Below are positions 6,110 to 13,936 of a DNA stretch of 21,975 nucleotides, in pieces. The translations under genes and the position numbers were made by a program. Location: contig DATIAR010000032.1 of NCBI GenBank assembly GCA_035457865.1, forward strand, positions 1 to 21,975, in the 5' to 3' direction. Source of the DNA: UBA8516 sp035457865 (GTDB taxonomy: Archaea; Thermoproteota; Nitrososphaeria; Nitrososphaerales; Nitrosopumilaceae). How positions within the stretch are numbered: position 1 is the stretch's first letter; each line of letters begins with the position of its first letter. The notes under the pieces are model-generated. The model ran no database searches. It worked only from the letters and a program-made list of their open reading frames with translations, and was not told the origin of the DNA.

Positions 6110-7095
6110 ATTTTTATTACCATCATAAAGGAAGTGACAATTGCTAGAAAGGCGGAAAATAACGCCAGTTTGAAGATAACAGATACAATTTGTTTTTCAG
6201 TCATTGGACCTGCTGCAAGAATAAGACTCAAGAGTGTAACTGGTGCATCTTTATCATTATTCACCATGAGTTTAAAGTCAGGAGTAATAGTGGTGGGATT
6301 TTTTATTTGTCTGTGCTCTACTATGCGTTTTACACTAGATAAAAATAAAAATGAATTTATCACAGCTGGTAAAAGTGCGATTGCAGCGACTATCTCCACA
6401 TGACCAAGTATTGCTATAACACCATACATTGCGCCAAGAGTTAGTGCACCTGAATCCCCTGGAAATATCTTGCTAGGAAATTTGTGGTATTTGTAAAAAG
6501 CTAATGAAACAAATCCAAGCGGTAGACTTGCTATTGCAATTTCATAATGCTGCATTATAAAAAGAGAAATAGTCAGTGCAAAGCTTGCAATAGTCATGAA
6601 ACCACTTGCTACGCCATTTAAAACATCAATTGAATTTATAGTGTTACCAGTTATTGGAATAATGAATATTATTAATGCCAGATAAAGTGCTGGGATTTTA
6701 AATGAACCAAAAAGTGGAAACGCTAGATTTGAGTCATACGCGCCTAGAAAGATAATCGGGATAGCGGAAGCAGCAAGAGCCAATGGTTTGAACCACCCAC
6801 CGAGAGCCCATCTATCATCAATTATTCCAACTACAAAAGCAAGTGAAGTAGTAGTAATAATAGTAATTATTGCAGTAGTTGGAAAGAAGATGTATAACGT
6901 AATCTCTGAAGCGATGATTCCAATTAAGATTGATGGACCGCCCGGTCTTGGTATCATAGCTCCGTCTTTTCTATGATAGTCTTTTACTGTGAAGTTTCTT
7001 TTTTCTAGAGTACGAATCAAAAATGGCGTCATTACAAAAACTGAAAAAAATGCTACAATAGAAATTAGTATAGCTGGAACGATTTGATCAAACAT
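6106..7095 (-). CDS. Polyprenyl/dolichyl-phosphate GlcNAc-1-phosphate transferase-like membrane enzyme
   Basis: This is a glycosyltransferase family 4 protein (MraY / WecA / ALG7 / AglH superfamily). It should load a sugar-1-phosphate from a UDP-sugar onto a polyprenyl phosphate, the first step of lipid-linked oligosaccharide synthesis for N-glycosylation or other surface glycans. It is 329 residues with about ten hydrophobic helices. The diagnostic motifs are in place: PRPGGPSILIG (49-59), GIIDDRW with the Asp pair 93-94, NTINSIDVLNG (151-161, the NxxNxxDG-type loop) and FPGDSGAL (211-218), then HRQ near 261. The start ATG overlaps the Hel308 stop by one base (TAATG). Specificity for UDP-GlcNAc is inferred from archaeal relatives; other HexNAc donors are possible. 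Confidence 0.86.
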   Translation of the reverse strand: MFDQIVPAILISIVAFFSVFVMTPFLIRTLEKRNFTVKDYHRKDGAMIPRPGGPSILIGIIASEITLYIFFPTTAIITIITTTSLAFVVGIIDDRWALGGWFKPLALAASAIPIIFLGAYDSNLAFPLFGSFKIPALYLALIIFIIPITGNTINSIDVLNGVASGFMTIASFALTISLFIMQHYEIAIASLPLGFVSLAFYKYHKFPSKIFPGDSGALTLGAMYGVIAILGHVEIVAAIALLPAVINSFLFLSSVKRIVEHRQIKNPTTITPDFKLMVNNDKDAPVTLLSLILAAGPMTEKQIVSVIFKLALFSAFLAIVTSFMMVIKI

Positions 7096-9221
7096 TATGA
7101 TACCTTTAGTAGTTGCGCCTTGATATTTTCTGCAAGAGATGATCCTATCTTGTCTATTTTTGCTAAGTCTTTTATTGAAATTTTAGATAAATCATAAAGA
7201 TTTTTGATTCCATTCTTGTATAATATGCGTGATCGTATCCTTCCAATTCCACGTATCTTAATCAGTTCCACAAGTTCTTCCTTTATCCCATAAGAAATTC
7301 TTTGCCTTAGAATATTTAATTCGTCAAGAATATCATCTCGTGATTCAAGTTTAGCAAGTTCATATAATGAATACACAAGCCAATCACTAGTTTCTACCAT
7401 TCTATGCATATCACCTGATTCTATTCCTAAATTATCTGAAAGGAAAATTTCACTTGATTCATTTATCCACGTATGTAGGGCTAGAAGACTTCTCGAACAT
7501 TCATACTCTGAAATAGGTTCAATTAATTCAGATACGTGATTCTCAAGCAATGTACCTACAGTTTCATAGTCTTTGTTACGCAATGAAAATTTAGGGAAAA
7601 AGTCTTCACAGTTTGTAATAAGATGAAGAAATCCAAAAGTGTGACTTTTACGCTTTGAAGTTTTTTGTAATGCTTTCCTAAAAGAAACAGCTGTGAGTGG
7701 ATCAATGTAAAGCATTGAAGCTTTTTTACCAAATTCGGTCGCAACAAATCTGCCTCCTTTTTCTTTTATCATCTCTTCCAATTCAAGATAATCCAATGTA
7801 ATTTGTATCTTGAATTTCATAGTAGGTTTTCTTATTTGTGAGCCTGCTAGAGTTTCTGCAAAAAAATCCATTATCTCATCTTTTTTGATTCCGGGACTTG
7901 TAGAAACTAAACTTAAGACATGAATTCTCAAGGCTCTGTCATCCGTCAGTTTTGATAATATTGGTTCCGGGGTTCCATTTACATAATAATCAAGGAGTTC
8001 ATCACTGTTAGAATTTCCAACAATTATCGCTTCCCCAAATTTGTCATATTGTGGTCTTCCTGCTCTGCCACAAAGCTGTTTGTATTCAAGAATGCTGATA
8101 GGTTTGTTTGCACCAAATTTTGCATCATATCTATTCATGCTTGATATAATTACACGGCGTGCTGGTAGATTTACTCCTGCTGCAAGAGTTGGGGTGGATG
8201 CAAGTAATTTTATTTTTCCATTCCTAAATTCTGATTCTATTGTTTCACGACATTTCTGATTAAGACCAGCATGATGAAATGCTACTCCTTTTTTTATAAG
8301 TGTGGCAAGATTTTTGACAAGATCGGTATGTTCGTTGTCTTCAAGTATTTGTCGGGATATTTTATCAAGTTGATTTTTTTCATCTTCGTCAAGATTTTTA
8401 CTTACAACATCGGAAGCTTTTGCTGCAAGAGTAGCAGAACGTGCTCTTGTTTCTGCAAATAGAATTGTCTGGCCACCTTTTTTTACAGAGTCTATACCAA
8501 GATCTACTGAAGGTCCTCTTATACTTGTCTCAACTTCAAACTTTTTTCCATTCTGCATTCTTACTGTTCCACCATCGTAGACTCCTTCCCATAGTGGTAC
8601 TGGTCTCCAGTCATTTTCTACCAAATCACAGCCGATCCATGAAGAGATTTCTTTTGCATTTGTGACAGTGGCACTTAAAGCAAGAATCTGTGGTTTTTGT
8701 TGCAATGACTTTAGTTTGGTCAAAACGATCTCAAGTGTTGGACCTCTATCTCGTTCACCAAGAAGGTGTACTTCATCAGCAATAACAAGACTTATGTCAT
8801 TAATCCATTCTGCTCCATGTCTGATAAGCGAATCCATTTTTTCGTTTGTGAGTACTATTATATCGCTTTTTTCAAGAGTTTTGTCTGCATTATCAAAATC
8901 TCCAGTCGATATTTGCGCTCTTATCTTTCTTCCAAAATCTATAGACTCTAATTTTTGAAATTCAGAAAATTTTTCTGCTGCCAGAGCACGGAGCGGACTA
9001 AGATATACTATCTTTCCTTTTTTACTGGAAAGATGGTTAATCATGGCTAGTACTGCAATTAGTGTTTTCCCACTTGCAGTAGGTGCAGATACAAGGACAC
9101 TTTTTCCTTCCAGAATTCCTGCATTTACACTGTCTTCTTGTGTTGGATAAAGTTCTTCATATTCAATTTTATGTAGAAATTCAATTGCGGTTTTTGGTAA
9201 GTTAAGATCCGATACTTTCAT
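7095..9221 (-). CDS. hel308: Hel308-type superfamily 2 DNA helicase
   Basis: Hel308 is a 3'-5' Ski2-like helicase that unwinds lagging-strand-side forks and remodels stalled replication or recombination intermediates. The 708-residue length fits. YPTQEDSV near residue 25 is the Q motif. APTASGKT (46-53) is Walker A, DEVH (149-152) motif II, SATVTNAKEI (183-192) motif III, AAGVNLPARRVI motif V and QLCGRAGRPQYD motif VI. After a winged-helix and ratchet region, the C-terminus has a helix-hairpin-helix pattern (IRGIGRIRSRILYKNGI and then IDKIGSSLAENI), as expected for domain 5. Its start overlaps the MCM stop (ATGA), so it is translated with the replicative helicase. Genome placement beside MCM and GINS supports replication-fork repair. 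Confidence 0.92.
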   Translation of the reverse strand: MKVSDLNLPKTAIEFLHKIEYEELYPTQEDSVNAGILEGKSVLVSAPTASGKTLIAVLAMINHLSSKKGKIVYLSPLRALAAEKFSEFQKLESIDFGRKIRAQISTGDFDNADKTLEKSDIIVLTNEKMDSLIRHGAEWINDISLVIADEVHLLGERDRGPTLEIVLTKLKSLQQKPQILALSATVTNAKEISSWIGCDLVENDWRPVPLWEGVYDGGTVRMQNGKKFEVETSIRGPSVDLGIDSVKKGGQTILFAETRARSATLAAKASDVVSKNLDEDEKNQLDKISRQILEDNEHTDLVKNLATLIKKGVAFHHAGLNQKCRETIESEFRNGKIKLLASTPTLAAGVNLPARRVIISSMNRYDAKFGANKPISILEYKQLCGRAGRPQYDKFGEAIIVGNSNSDELLDYYVNGTPEPILSKLTDDRALRIHVLSLVSTSPGIKKDEIMDFFAETLAGSQIRKPTMKFKIQITLDYLELEEMIKEKGGRFVATEFGKKASMLYIDPLTAVSFRKALQKTSKRKSHTFGFLHLITNCEDFFPKFSLRNKDYETVGTLLENHVSELIEPISEYECSRSLLALHTWINESSEIFLSDNLGIESGDMHRMVETSDWLVYSLYELAKLESRDDILDELNILRQRISYGIKEELVELIKIRGIGRIRSRILYKNGIKNLYDLSKISIKDLAKIDKIGSSLAENIKAQLLKVS

Positions 9222-11302
9222 ACTCGGTTATAATGACCGGGTTTTGATTCATAAATAGCTGACTCACGTTGGAGTTTTTTGATGTATTTGCGTGCTTCTT
9301 CTTCAGTGAATTTGCCTGTTTTTACTAGTTCCTTAACAAATGTTTTCTCTTCAACGGGTCTTTTTTCGTCACCCTCAAGTGACTTCATAACATCCATGAA
9401 TAGTTGCATCTTGGAAATTTCACTATGAGGCTTACCTTGGAGTACACCCAGATCAACCTGACCAGTATTCACATCTACACCTGCATCTTGTAACATGCTT
9501 TCTATTAAGAAAATAGCACGTTCTGCATCTTCTGCATCTACTTGATCTTTCATCAATAATCTTGCTCTAGCAGTAGATAATCTGATCAATCCTTCAAGCT
9601 GTCTAGGAGTCACAGTTATCATTCCTTCAGATTCAACATTTCTCATTTTCATATAATATTCCAGAATTTTGTCTTCAGCCTCTTTTGTTAAAACCGGTTC
9701 CATTTTTTTGGCGTATGAAAGATATTTTGTAAGTATATCTACATCAATTAGTGATTTTGTATCAGTTGGCGAACTTCTATGAAGGTTAAGGATATGTTTT
9801 GCTATTCTTGTGTCTTTTTCTTTTGATGGTACATCTCTAACTACAAAAATGAGATCAAATCTTGTAAGCAATGGAATTGGTAGGTTTACGTTTTCTGTAA
9901 TATTTTTAAACGGATCATACTTTCCATACATAGGGTTAGCTGCAGCCAAAATTGATGTTCTTGCATTGAGTGTAGCCACAATACCTCCTTTTGCGATACT
10001 AGCAGATTGTTGTTCCATGACTTCATGCAGTGCACTTCGATCTTCTGGTTTCATTTTGTCAAACTCATCAATACAAACTAGACCTTGATCCCCAAGAACA
10101 ACCGCGCCTGCTTCTAACATCATTATGCCTATTTTGTCTCGAACTACGGCTGCAGTAAGTCCTGCTGCTGTAGAACCTCTTCCAGAAGTGTATAATCCTC
10201 TGGGCGCAATTCTTGCACAGAATTTTAGCATCTCACTTTTTGCAGTACCTGGATCTCCAACAAGAAATATGTTTATATCACCACGAATTTTTGCACCATC
10301 TGCGAGAATTCTTTGCGTCGAACCTACAATCAAAAGGAGAATTGCCTCTTTTATAATATCTTGTCCGCTAATGTGTGGAGCAAACGATGCAATTAATCTT
10401 TCATAAATATCAGCATTCTTTGCAAGTGATTTAATTATTTTTTCTTCCTCTGTTGATATTTCTTCCCGCTCTGTACTTCTGGAAGTTTTTGTTCCTCTTC
10501 CACCAAGAAATTCTATATTATTTCCTTGAATTCTTAATCGGTAGATCCCACTTTTACCACGCATGGATGGGATGTGTTCTTGTTCAATTCGTACTATTCC
10601 TGTAAGTATTATACGGTCACCTGGTCTTGCATTATCAACTAAATCCTGCAACACTGTGACATCAACATAATGCGGTAGTTGGCCAGGAGGCAGGTCTTCT
10701 GGCAATTCCTGTAACCTAACCATTTGAAAATCAATAAATCGGCTTTCTTCAGGGCTAAGCTCTAGATCCTTATGTGTACACTTTCCATTATCACATTTCA
10801 ATGGTTCACTAAATTCAAGTCCTTTTTCTTGAACTCGCTTAGTTCTATGACCCTCAGGACAAATATAGATAAGTTCCTTTGCAAGTGGTTTGATTTCAGA
10901 GGATCTGACTACCATTCCAGATACGCTTGTCATCTTTCCAATGATTTCTGCGTTTATCTCACGTAAACTACGCTGAGCTGGATAATTTGCTATTCTTACT
11001 CTGATATCATGCTGAATTTTTTCTGCATATTGTGGGAATCTTTCTTTAAGAATGTCTTTTATTGCACTTGCAAATACATTTAGCATTTCATCTGGTTTTG
11101 TATTAAAAATAGATTCTATTTCAGGATAAGATACCAAGTCATTATAATCTACTACAAGATATTGGACTTTTTTTGCCATCATCTGATCTATTTCCTCTAC
11201 ATACTTGTAATCACCAGATTTGTCTTTGAACTGAATCAAAAATTCTTTAACTTGATCCAGATGTCTTCCTTCTGAGGATACCGATTCTGAAACTAGTGTC
11301 AT
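9218..11302 (-). CDS. mcm: Replicative DNA helicase MCM
   Basis: MCM forms the hexameric helicase at archaeal forks. The 694-residue protein has the full archaeal layout. The N-terminal domain has a zinc site, Cys148, His152, Cys170 and Cys175. An OB-fold region continues to about 265. The AAA+ core has Walker A GDPGTAKS (349-356), Walker B CIDEFDKM (410-417), the sensor-1 region ILAAANP (451-457) and the arginine finger LLTRFDL (Arg481). A C-terminal winged helix (KPGHYNRV at the end) closes the chain. The zinc site includes His, as in other archaeal MCMs. GINS lies upstream with an ATGA overlap, and TTAGGTGACAAG just before the ATG supplies an internal Shine-Dalgarno-like GGTGA. I see no intein. 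Confidence 0.97.
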   Translation of the reverse strand: MTLVSESVSSEGRHLDQVKEFLIQFKDKSGDYKYVEEIDQMMAKKVQYLVVDYNDLVSYPEIESIFNTKPDEMLNVFASAIKDILKERFPQYAEKIQHDIRVRIANYPAQRSLREINAEIIGKMTSVSGMVVRSSEIKPLAKELIYICPEGHRTKRVQEKGLEFSEPLKCDNGKCTHKDLELSPEESRFIDFQMVRLQELPEDLPPGQLPHYVDVTVLQDLVDNARPGDRIILTGIVRIEQEHIPSMRGKSGIYRLRIQGNNIEFLGGRGTKTSRSTEREEISTEEEKIIKSLAKNADIYERLIASFAPHISGQDIIKEAILLLIVGSTQRILADGAKIRGDINIFLVGDPGTAKSEMLKFCARIAPRGLYTSGRGSTAAGLTAAVVRDKIGIMMLEAGAVVLGDQGLVCIDEFDKMKPEDRSALHEVMEQQSASIAKGGIVATLNARTSILAAANPMYGKYDPFKNITENVNLPIPLLTRFDLIFVVRDVPSKEKDTRIAKHILNLHRSSPTDTKSLIDVDILTKYLSYAKKMEPVLTKEAEDKILEYYMKMRNVESEGMITVTPRQLEGLIRLSTARARLLMKDQVDAEDAERAIFLIESMLQDAGVDVNTGQVDLGVLQGKPHSEISKMQLFMDVMKSLEGDEKRPVEEKTFVKELVKTGKFTEEEARKYIKKLQRESAIYESKPGHYNRV

Positions 11303-11814
11303 TTCTTGTCACCTAAGATCTGTTTTTGAAAGTCTACACTTTGTGCATGTATTACATCAAATAAAGCACGTTCTTCTATAGATAATTTTTTTGCAAGATC
11401 TGATGTCATTTTTGATGAGTCTGCCAGTCTAATTATTTTTCCCTGTCTTTTTCTCATAAGTGTGTTTAGCATGCTTTCTATCTTATCCTGATCTTGTTGT
11501 GGGAGTCTTTGCATATACGCTCGTATTTTAATGTAAAAATCAATGTCTAGTGTAGAAAGATCAAAGTCACCCTGTACGTTTTCCTTTACTAGTGCTTGCT
11601 TTAAGGCTACAATCATATCAGTATCCTGTACATCTACAAGTTTATCAGAGGCCAGTATCTCTGCAACCCAACGTGGTATACTAATAATTTCTCCATGTTT
11701 TGCATCAATGGATACGTCTGACGCATCTACTTTGATATCGTGGTTAAAAGTCACTTTGACGTCTTGTAGTCCATATCCTATAGTATGTACTTGAGTCAGA
11801 TCTGAAATCTCCAT
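11299..11814 (-). CDS. gins23: GINS complex subunit, B-A type (Gins23-like)
   Basis: GINS joins MCM and Cdc45/RecJ-like proteins to form the archaeal CMG helicase. This 171-residue protein has a small beta-rich domain first (about residues 18-65, with GEIISIPRWVAEILASDK, the Psf2/Psf3-style strand-helix). An all-helical A domain follows, from about residue 85, with FYIKIRAYMQRL and LMRKRQGKIIRLA. The B-before-A order is that of Psf2/Psf3 and archaeal Gins23 rather than Gins51. It is first in the operon with mcm, an arrangement known for Gins23 in Sulfolobus. A TATA-like CATTAAATCC lies 22-31 bases before the ATG, so the message is likely leaderless. The overall GINS call is secure; the subtype rests on domain order. 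Confidence 0.85.
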   Translation of the reverse strand: MEISDLTQVHTIGYGLQDVKVTFNHDIKVDASDVSIDAKHGEIISIPRWVAEILASDKLVDVQDTDMIVALKQALVKENVQGDFDLSTLDIDFYIKIRAYMQRLPQQDQDKIESMLNTLMRKRQGKIIRLADSSKMTSDLAKKLSIEERALFDVIHAQSVDFQKQILGDKK

Positions 11815-11835
11815 TGTGCATGAAACTCCATCCTA

Positions 11836-11844
11836 GGATTTAAT
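11836..11844 (-). promoter_or_regulatory. TATA-like box of the GINS-MCM operon
   Basis: On the minus strand ATTAAATCC spans 22-30 bases before the GINS ATG (first base 11814), the right place for a leaderless archaeal promoter. A GATC triple palindrome begins three bases upstream of it, where a BRE or a regulator would bind. Confidence 0.5.
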
Positions 11845-11846
11845 GG

Positions 11847-11892
11847 GATCGATCGATCAATTCCGTTAACAACTAGCTTTGATCAATTGATC
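11847..11892. promoter_or_regulatory. Two 12-bp GATC palindromes between divergent replication genes
   Basis: GATCGATCGATC (11847-11858) and GATCAATTGATC (11881-11892) are both perfect 12-base palindromes, giving five GATC tetramers in 46 bases. The direct repeat gatcaatt is shared between 11855-11862 and 11881-11888. Each palindrome lies just upstream of one TATA-like box: three bases from the GINS box on one side, eight from the rfcS box on the other. The layout suggests a common operator for both transcription units; no binding protein can be named from sequence. Confidence 0.5.
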
Positions 11893-11900
11893 TTAGCCGT

Positions 11901-11910
11901 AATTTTATTA
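11901..11910 (+). promoter_or_regulatory. TATA-like box of rfcS
   Basis: AATTTTATTA lies 24-33 bases before the rfcS ATG. The spacing allows a leaderless or nearly leaderless transcript. An AAAGGT element 8-13 bases before the ATG could act as a Shine-Dalgarno if transcription starts a little earlier. Confidence 0.45.
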
Positions 11911-11933
11911 GTGAGAGAGAAAGGTAACAGCGT

Positions 11934-12887
11934 ATGACCGAGGGGGCAATGTGGGTAGAAAAATATCGTCCTGTGAATCTTTCTTCAATAATAAATCAAA
12001 AGGAAGTAATAGGTAGCCTAAAATCACTATTAAAAAACACATCTGAAATCCCACATCTTATGTTTTCTGGTTCTGCAGGAGTTGGGAAAACAACTGCTGC
12101 CATTTGTCTCGCACATGAAATACTTGGAGACAATTGGAAGGACCATACTCTTGAGCTTAATGCATCAGATGAGCGTGGTATAAACATGGTAAGAGACAGA
12201 GTTAAGAAATTTGCACGTTTTTCAGGGTTGGATGTAAAAATTCCATTTAAAATAATAATTTTAGACGAGGCTGATGAAATGACCTCCGATGCACAGACAG
12301 CTTTACGTAGAATCATTGAAGACACAGCAAGATATTGTAGATTTATTTTAATTGCAAACAACATTTCAAAAATTATAGAACCACTTCAAAGTAGATGTGC
12401 TATATTCAAGTTCACAAGAATTTCAGAAGAGGAAGTATTACCATACCTTGAAGAAATATGTAAAAAAGAAAAAGTGAAGTTTGACCAAAAAGGACTCCAA
12501 ACAATCTATAGTTATTCAGAAGGTGATATGCGTCATGCTATAAATATATTACAAGCAGTGGCAAGTCTTGGAATTGTAAATGAATCAAATGTAAAAGTAT
12601 CAGCTGGTCTTTCAAAGGTAAATGATGTTGGTGTGATTCTTAAACTTGCAATTGCAGGAAAATTATCTGATGCAAGAAACAAGATGATAGAGATAATCAA
12701 AGTGTATGGTATGTCGGAATCAGATTTTATAAAATATCTAAACGAGGAATCTTACAAGATAAAGACTGAAAAATTAGATGAGATATTAGAAACAATAGCA
12801 AAATATGATTATAGATTAATTATTGGTGCAAATCCGGAAATTCAGCTCTCTGCACTTTTAGCAGAACTTGGAAGAATAGGAAAATAG
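11934..12887 (+). CDS. rfcS: Replication factor C small subunit (clamp loader)
   Basis: RfcS, with RfcL, opens and loads the PCNA ring at primer ends. The 317-residue AAA+ protein has WVEKYRP (7-13), the RFC box near the start, then Walker A GSAGVGKT (46-53) and the Walker B DEAD (111-114). The SRC arginine-finger motif is in LQSRCAIFKF (151-160), and GDMRHAINILQ is the sensor 2 region. A collar domain completes the C-terminus. The ATG at 11934 fits both an upstream TATA-like box and an AAAGGT. It is divergent from GINS-MCM-Hel308 across a palindrome-rich region and ends three bases before the convergent tRNA-Ser. RfcL is not in this window. Confidence 0.96.
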   Translation: MTEGAMWVEKYRPVNLSSIINQKEVIGSLKSLLKNTSEIPHLMFSGSAGVGKTTAAICLAHEILGDNWKDHTLELNASDERGINMVRDRVKKFARFSGLDVKIPFKIIILDEADEMTSDAQTALRRIIEDTARYCRFILIANNISKIIEPLQSRCAIFKFTRISEEEVLPYLEEICKKEKVKFDQKGLQTIYSYSEGDMRHAINILQAVASLGIVNESNVKVSAGLSKVNDVGVILKLAIAGKLSDARNKMIEIIKVYGMSESDFIKYLNEESYKIKTEKLDEILETIAKYDYRLIIGANPEIQLSALLAELGRIGK

Positions 12888-12890
12888 TAA

Positions 12891-12974
12891 CGCAGAGAGA
12901 GGGATTTGAACCCCCGCGTGCTTGCGCACATAGGCTCTCAAGGCCCACGCCATGCCGGGCTAGGCGACCTCTGC
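12891..12974 (-). tRNA. tRNA-Ser (anticodon TGA)
   Basis: This minus-strand class II tRNA has the acceptor GCAGAGG/TCTCTGC, a D-arm with GCC/GGC, and the anticodon stem TGGGC/GCCTA. The loop CTTGAGA puts TGA at 34-36. A long variable arm, GTGC-GCAA-GCAC, is capped by a GNRA-type tetraloop. The T-arm is GGGGG TTCAAAT CCCTC. The discriminator is G73, the serine identity base, whereas tRNA-Leu would have A73. CCA is not encoded. The upstream AT box (gttaaaatt, about 12997-13005) is a plausible promoter. Confidence 0.93.
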
Positions 12975-13057
12975 GGATTTGTTTCATAAAAACTAGTTAA
13001 AATTTGTTTAAAATTTTCTTTTTTGTTATAGAGAGGAAAATATAGTGAATTCAGAAA

Positions 13058-13888
13058 TCAAGTACTTATTATACCGATTTTGATTAGGTATTGAATTCCG
13101 TTGGCAAAAGTTCTATCATCAATCTCGCCGTTTGACCACCACTTGGCGTTGTTTCTGATCCATTCCGGAATTTTAACGTCTTTATCAACTTCTTCATTTT
13201 CTTCGAGTGGTATTTTGATAATTCCTTCTTTTATCATAAATTGAATACCGCTTGCAAATGTCTTGTCATCAATCTCGCCATTTGACCACCACTTTGCATT
13301 GTTACGAACCCAAGGTGGAATATTTATTTCCTCATGTATGTCCTTTATCTGTTCTCCTATCAGAATTTCTTTTTTGAAAACGATTTCTTTATCGATAAAT
13401 TGTGCAGGAGAATCTATGGATATTACTGTAGCTTCTAAAGTATATGGTCCATTAGTAAGGACATTCTGTCTGGCAATAATTCTACTACCAAACTCACTCA
13501 TATAACCTCCAAGATATGTTTCCTGAGGAGCCTGAATAATTATTCTGGGTTTATCAAACGGTTGATATTTGAAATCTATTTCAATTTGACCATTTTTATT
13601 ATAAAAGAGGGCATTAATTAGTGGAGTTTTTGCATCGTTTTGTAAGATAGATAATTTGATTGTTACATGTTGAAAATTTTTCTTATTGATCTCATCATAA
13701 AGGATCATCGATAATGTAAAATCTTGTTTTCCATCAATTTTTTCTGGAATGATGAAATTCATCGAGGCTTTTCTATCACCGAGGGTGGCTGGATGCACAT
13801 GAACATCTTTATTTTCCATTTGTGCAAATGAAGGAATCACAAAGCTAGAAATTAATATTGAGAATATCAATAATGCAAATTTTTTCAA
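13058..13888 (-). CDS. Exported protein with two C-terminal WWSNGEIDD repeats
   Basis: This 276-residue protein has a signal peptide (residues 1-22, cut after SFA). A beta-rich central region with an early HVHPATL (30-36) occupies about residues 25-180. Two near-identical repeats follow, 190-227 and 240-276, each with IPxW(V/I)RNNAKWWSNGEIDD, then (K/R)TFAxGIQ and a GII end. This repeat is familiar from many thaumarchaeal exported proteins, where it often sits at the end of otherwise unrelated chains; its function is not established to my knowledge. Tryptophan density suggests binding to a surface, glycan or partner protein. The start is TTG, the first usable codon before the signal peptide, with an AT-rich box about 26 bases upstream. 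It is divergent from an unknown gene across 48 bases. Confidence 0.82.
   Translation of the reverse strand: MKKFALLIFSILISSFVIPSFAQMENKDVHVHPATLGDRKASMNFIIPEKIDGKQDFTLSMILYDEINKKNFQHVTIKLSILQNDAKTPLINALFYNKNGQIEIDFKYQPFDKPRIIIQAPQETYLGGYMSEFGSRIIARQNVLTNGPYTLEATVISIDSPAQFIDKEIVFKKEILIGEQIKDIHEEINIPPWVRNNAKWWSNGEIDDKTFASGIQFMIKEGIIKIPLEENEEVDKDVKIPEWIRNNAKWWSNGEIDDRTFANGIQYLIKIGIIST
13061..13171 (-). repeat. Second copy of the intragenic WWS repeat
   Basis: This stretch encodes residues 240-276 of the exported protein. It matches the first copy at 13208-13321 in frame with a 150-base offset. The core atcaatctcgcc on the plus strand is identical in the two copies, and most differences elsewhere are silent or conservative. 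Confidence 0.9.
13208..13321 (-). repeat. First copy of the intragenic WWS repeat
   Basis: This stretch encodes residues 190-227, separated from the second copy by a short acidic linker (LEENEEVDKDVK). DNA-level similarity is high in the WWSNGEIDD core and drops at the ends, as in an old internal duplication under selection. Confidence 0.9.
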
Positions 13889-13910
13889 TGCGAGAAATTA
13901 CACTTCTAGG

Positions 13911-13920
13911 AATTATTTAT
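13911..13920. promoter_or_regulatory. AT box between two divergent, probably leaderless genes
   Basis: AATTATTTAT lies in the middle of the 48-base gap between the TTG of the WWS-repeat protein (13888, minus) and the ATG of the next gene (13937, plus). It is at TATA distance, roughly 25 bases, from both. It is the only AT-box-like stretch there, so the two genes probably share or overlap TATA elements. Confidence 0.4.
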
Positions 13921-13936
13921 TGCTTTCAGCGTATCA

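Noticed and set aside
6098..6403. Plus-strand ORF over the end of the GlcNAc-1-P transferase gene
   Set aside because: It lies opposite well-conserved membrane-enzyme coding sequence and has low-complexity composition typical of shadow frames.
11815..11933. Replication origin between GINS-MCM and rfcS
   Set aside because: The palindromes are GATC-based. I see no origin recognition box pair, no long AT unwinding tract and no Orc1/Cdc6 gene, and at 119 bases with two promoters the gap is fully used.
12891..12974. Reading the class II tRNA as tRNA-Leu(GAG)
   Set aside because: Shifting the loop to TTGAGAG breaks the anticodon stem (C31 opposite C). The TGGGC/GCCTA pairing gives anticodon TGA, and G73 is the serine discriminator.
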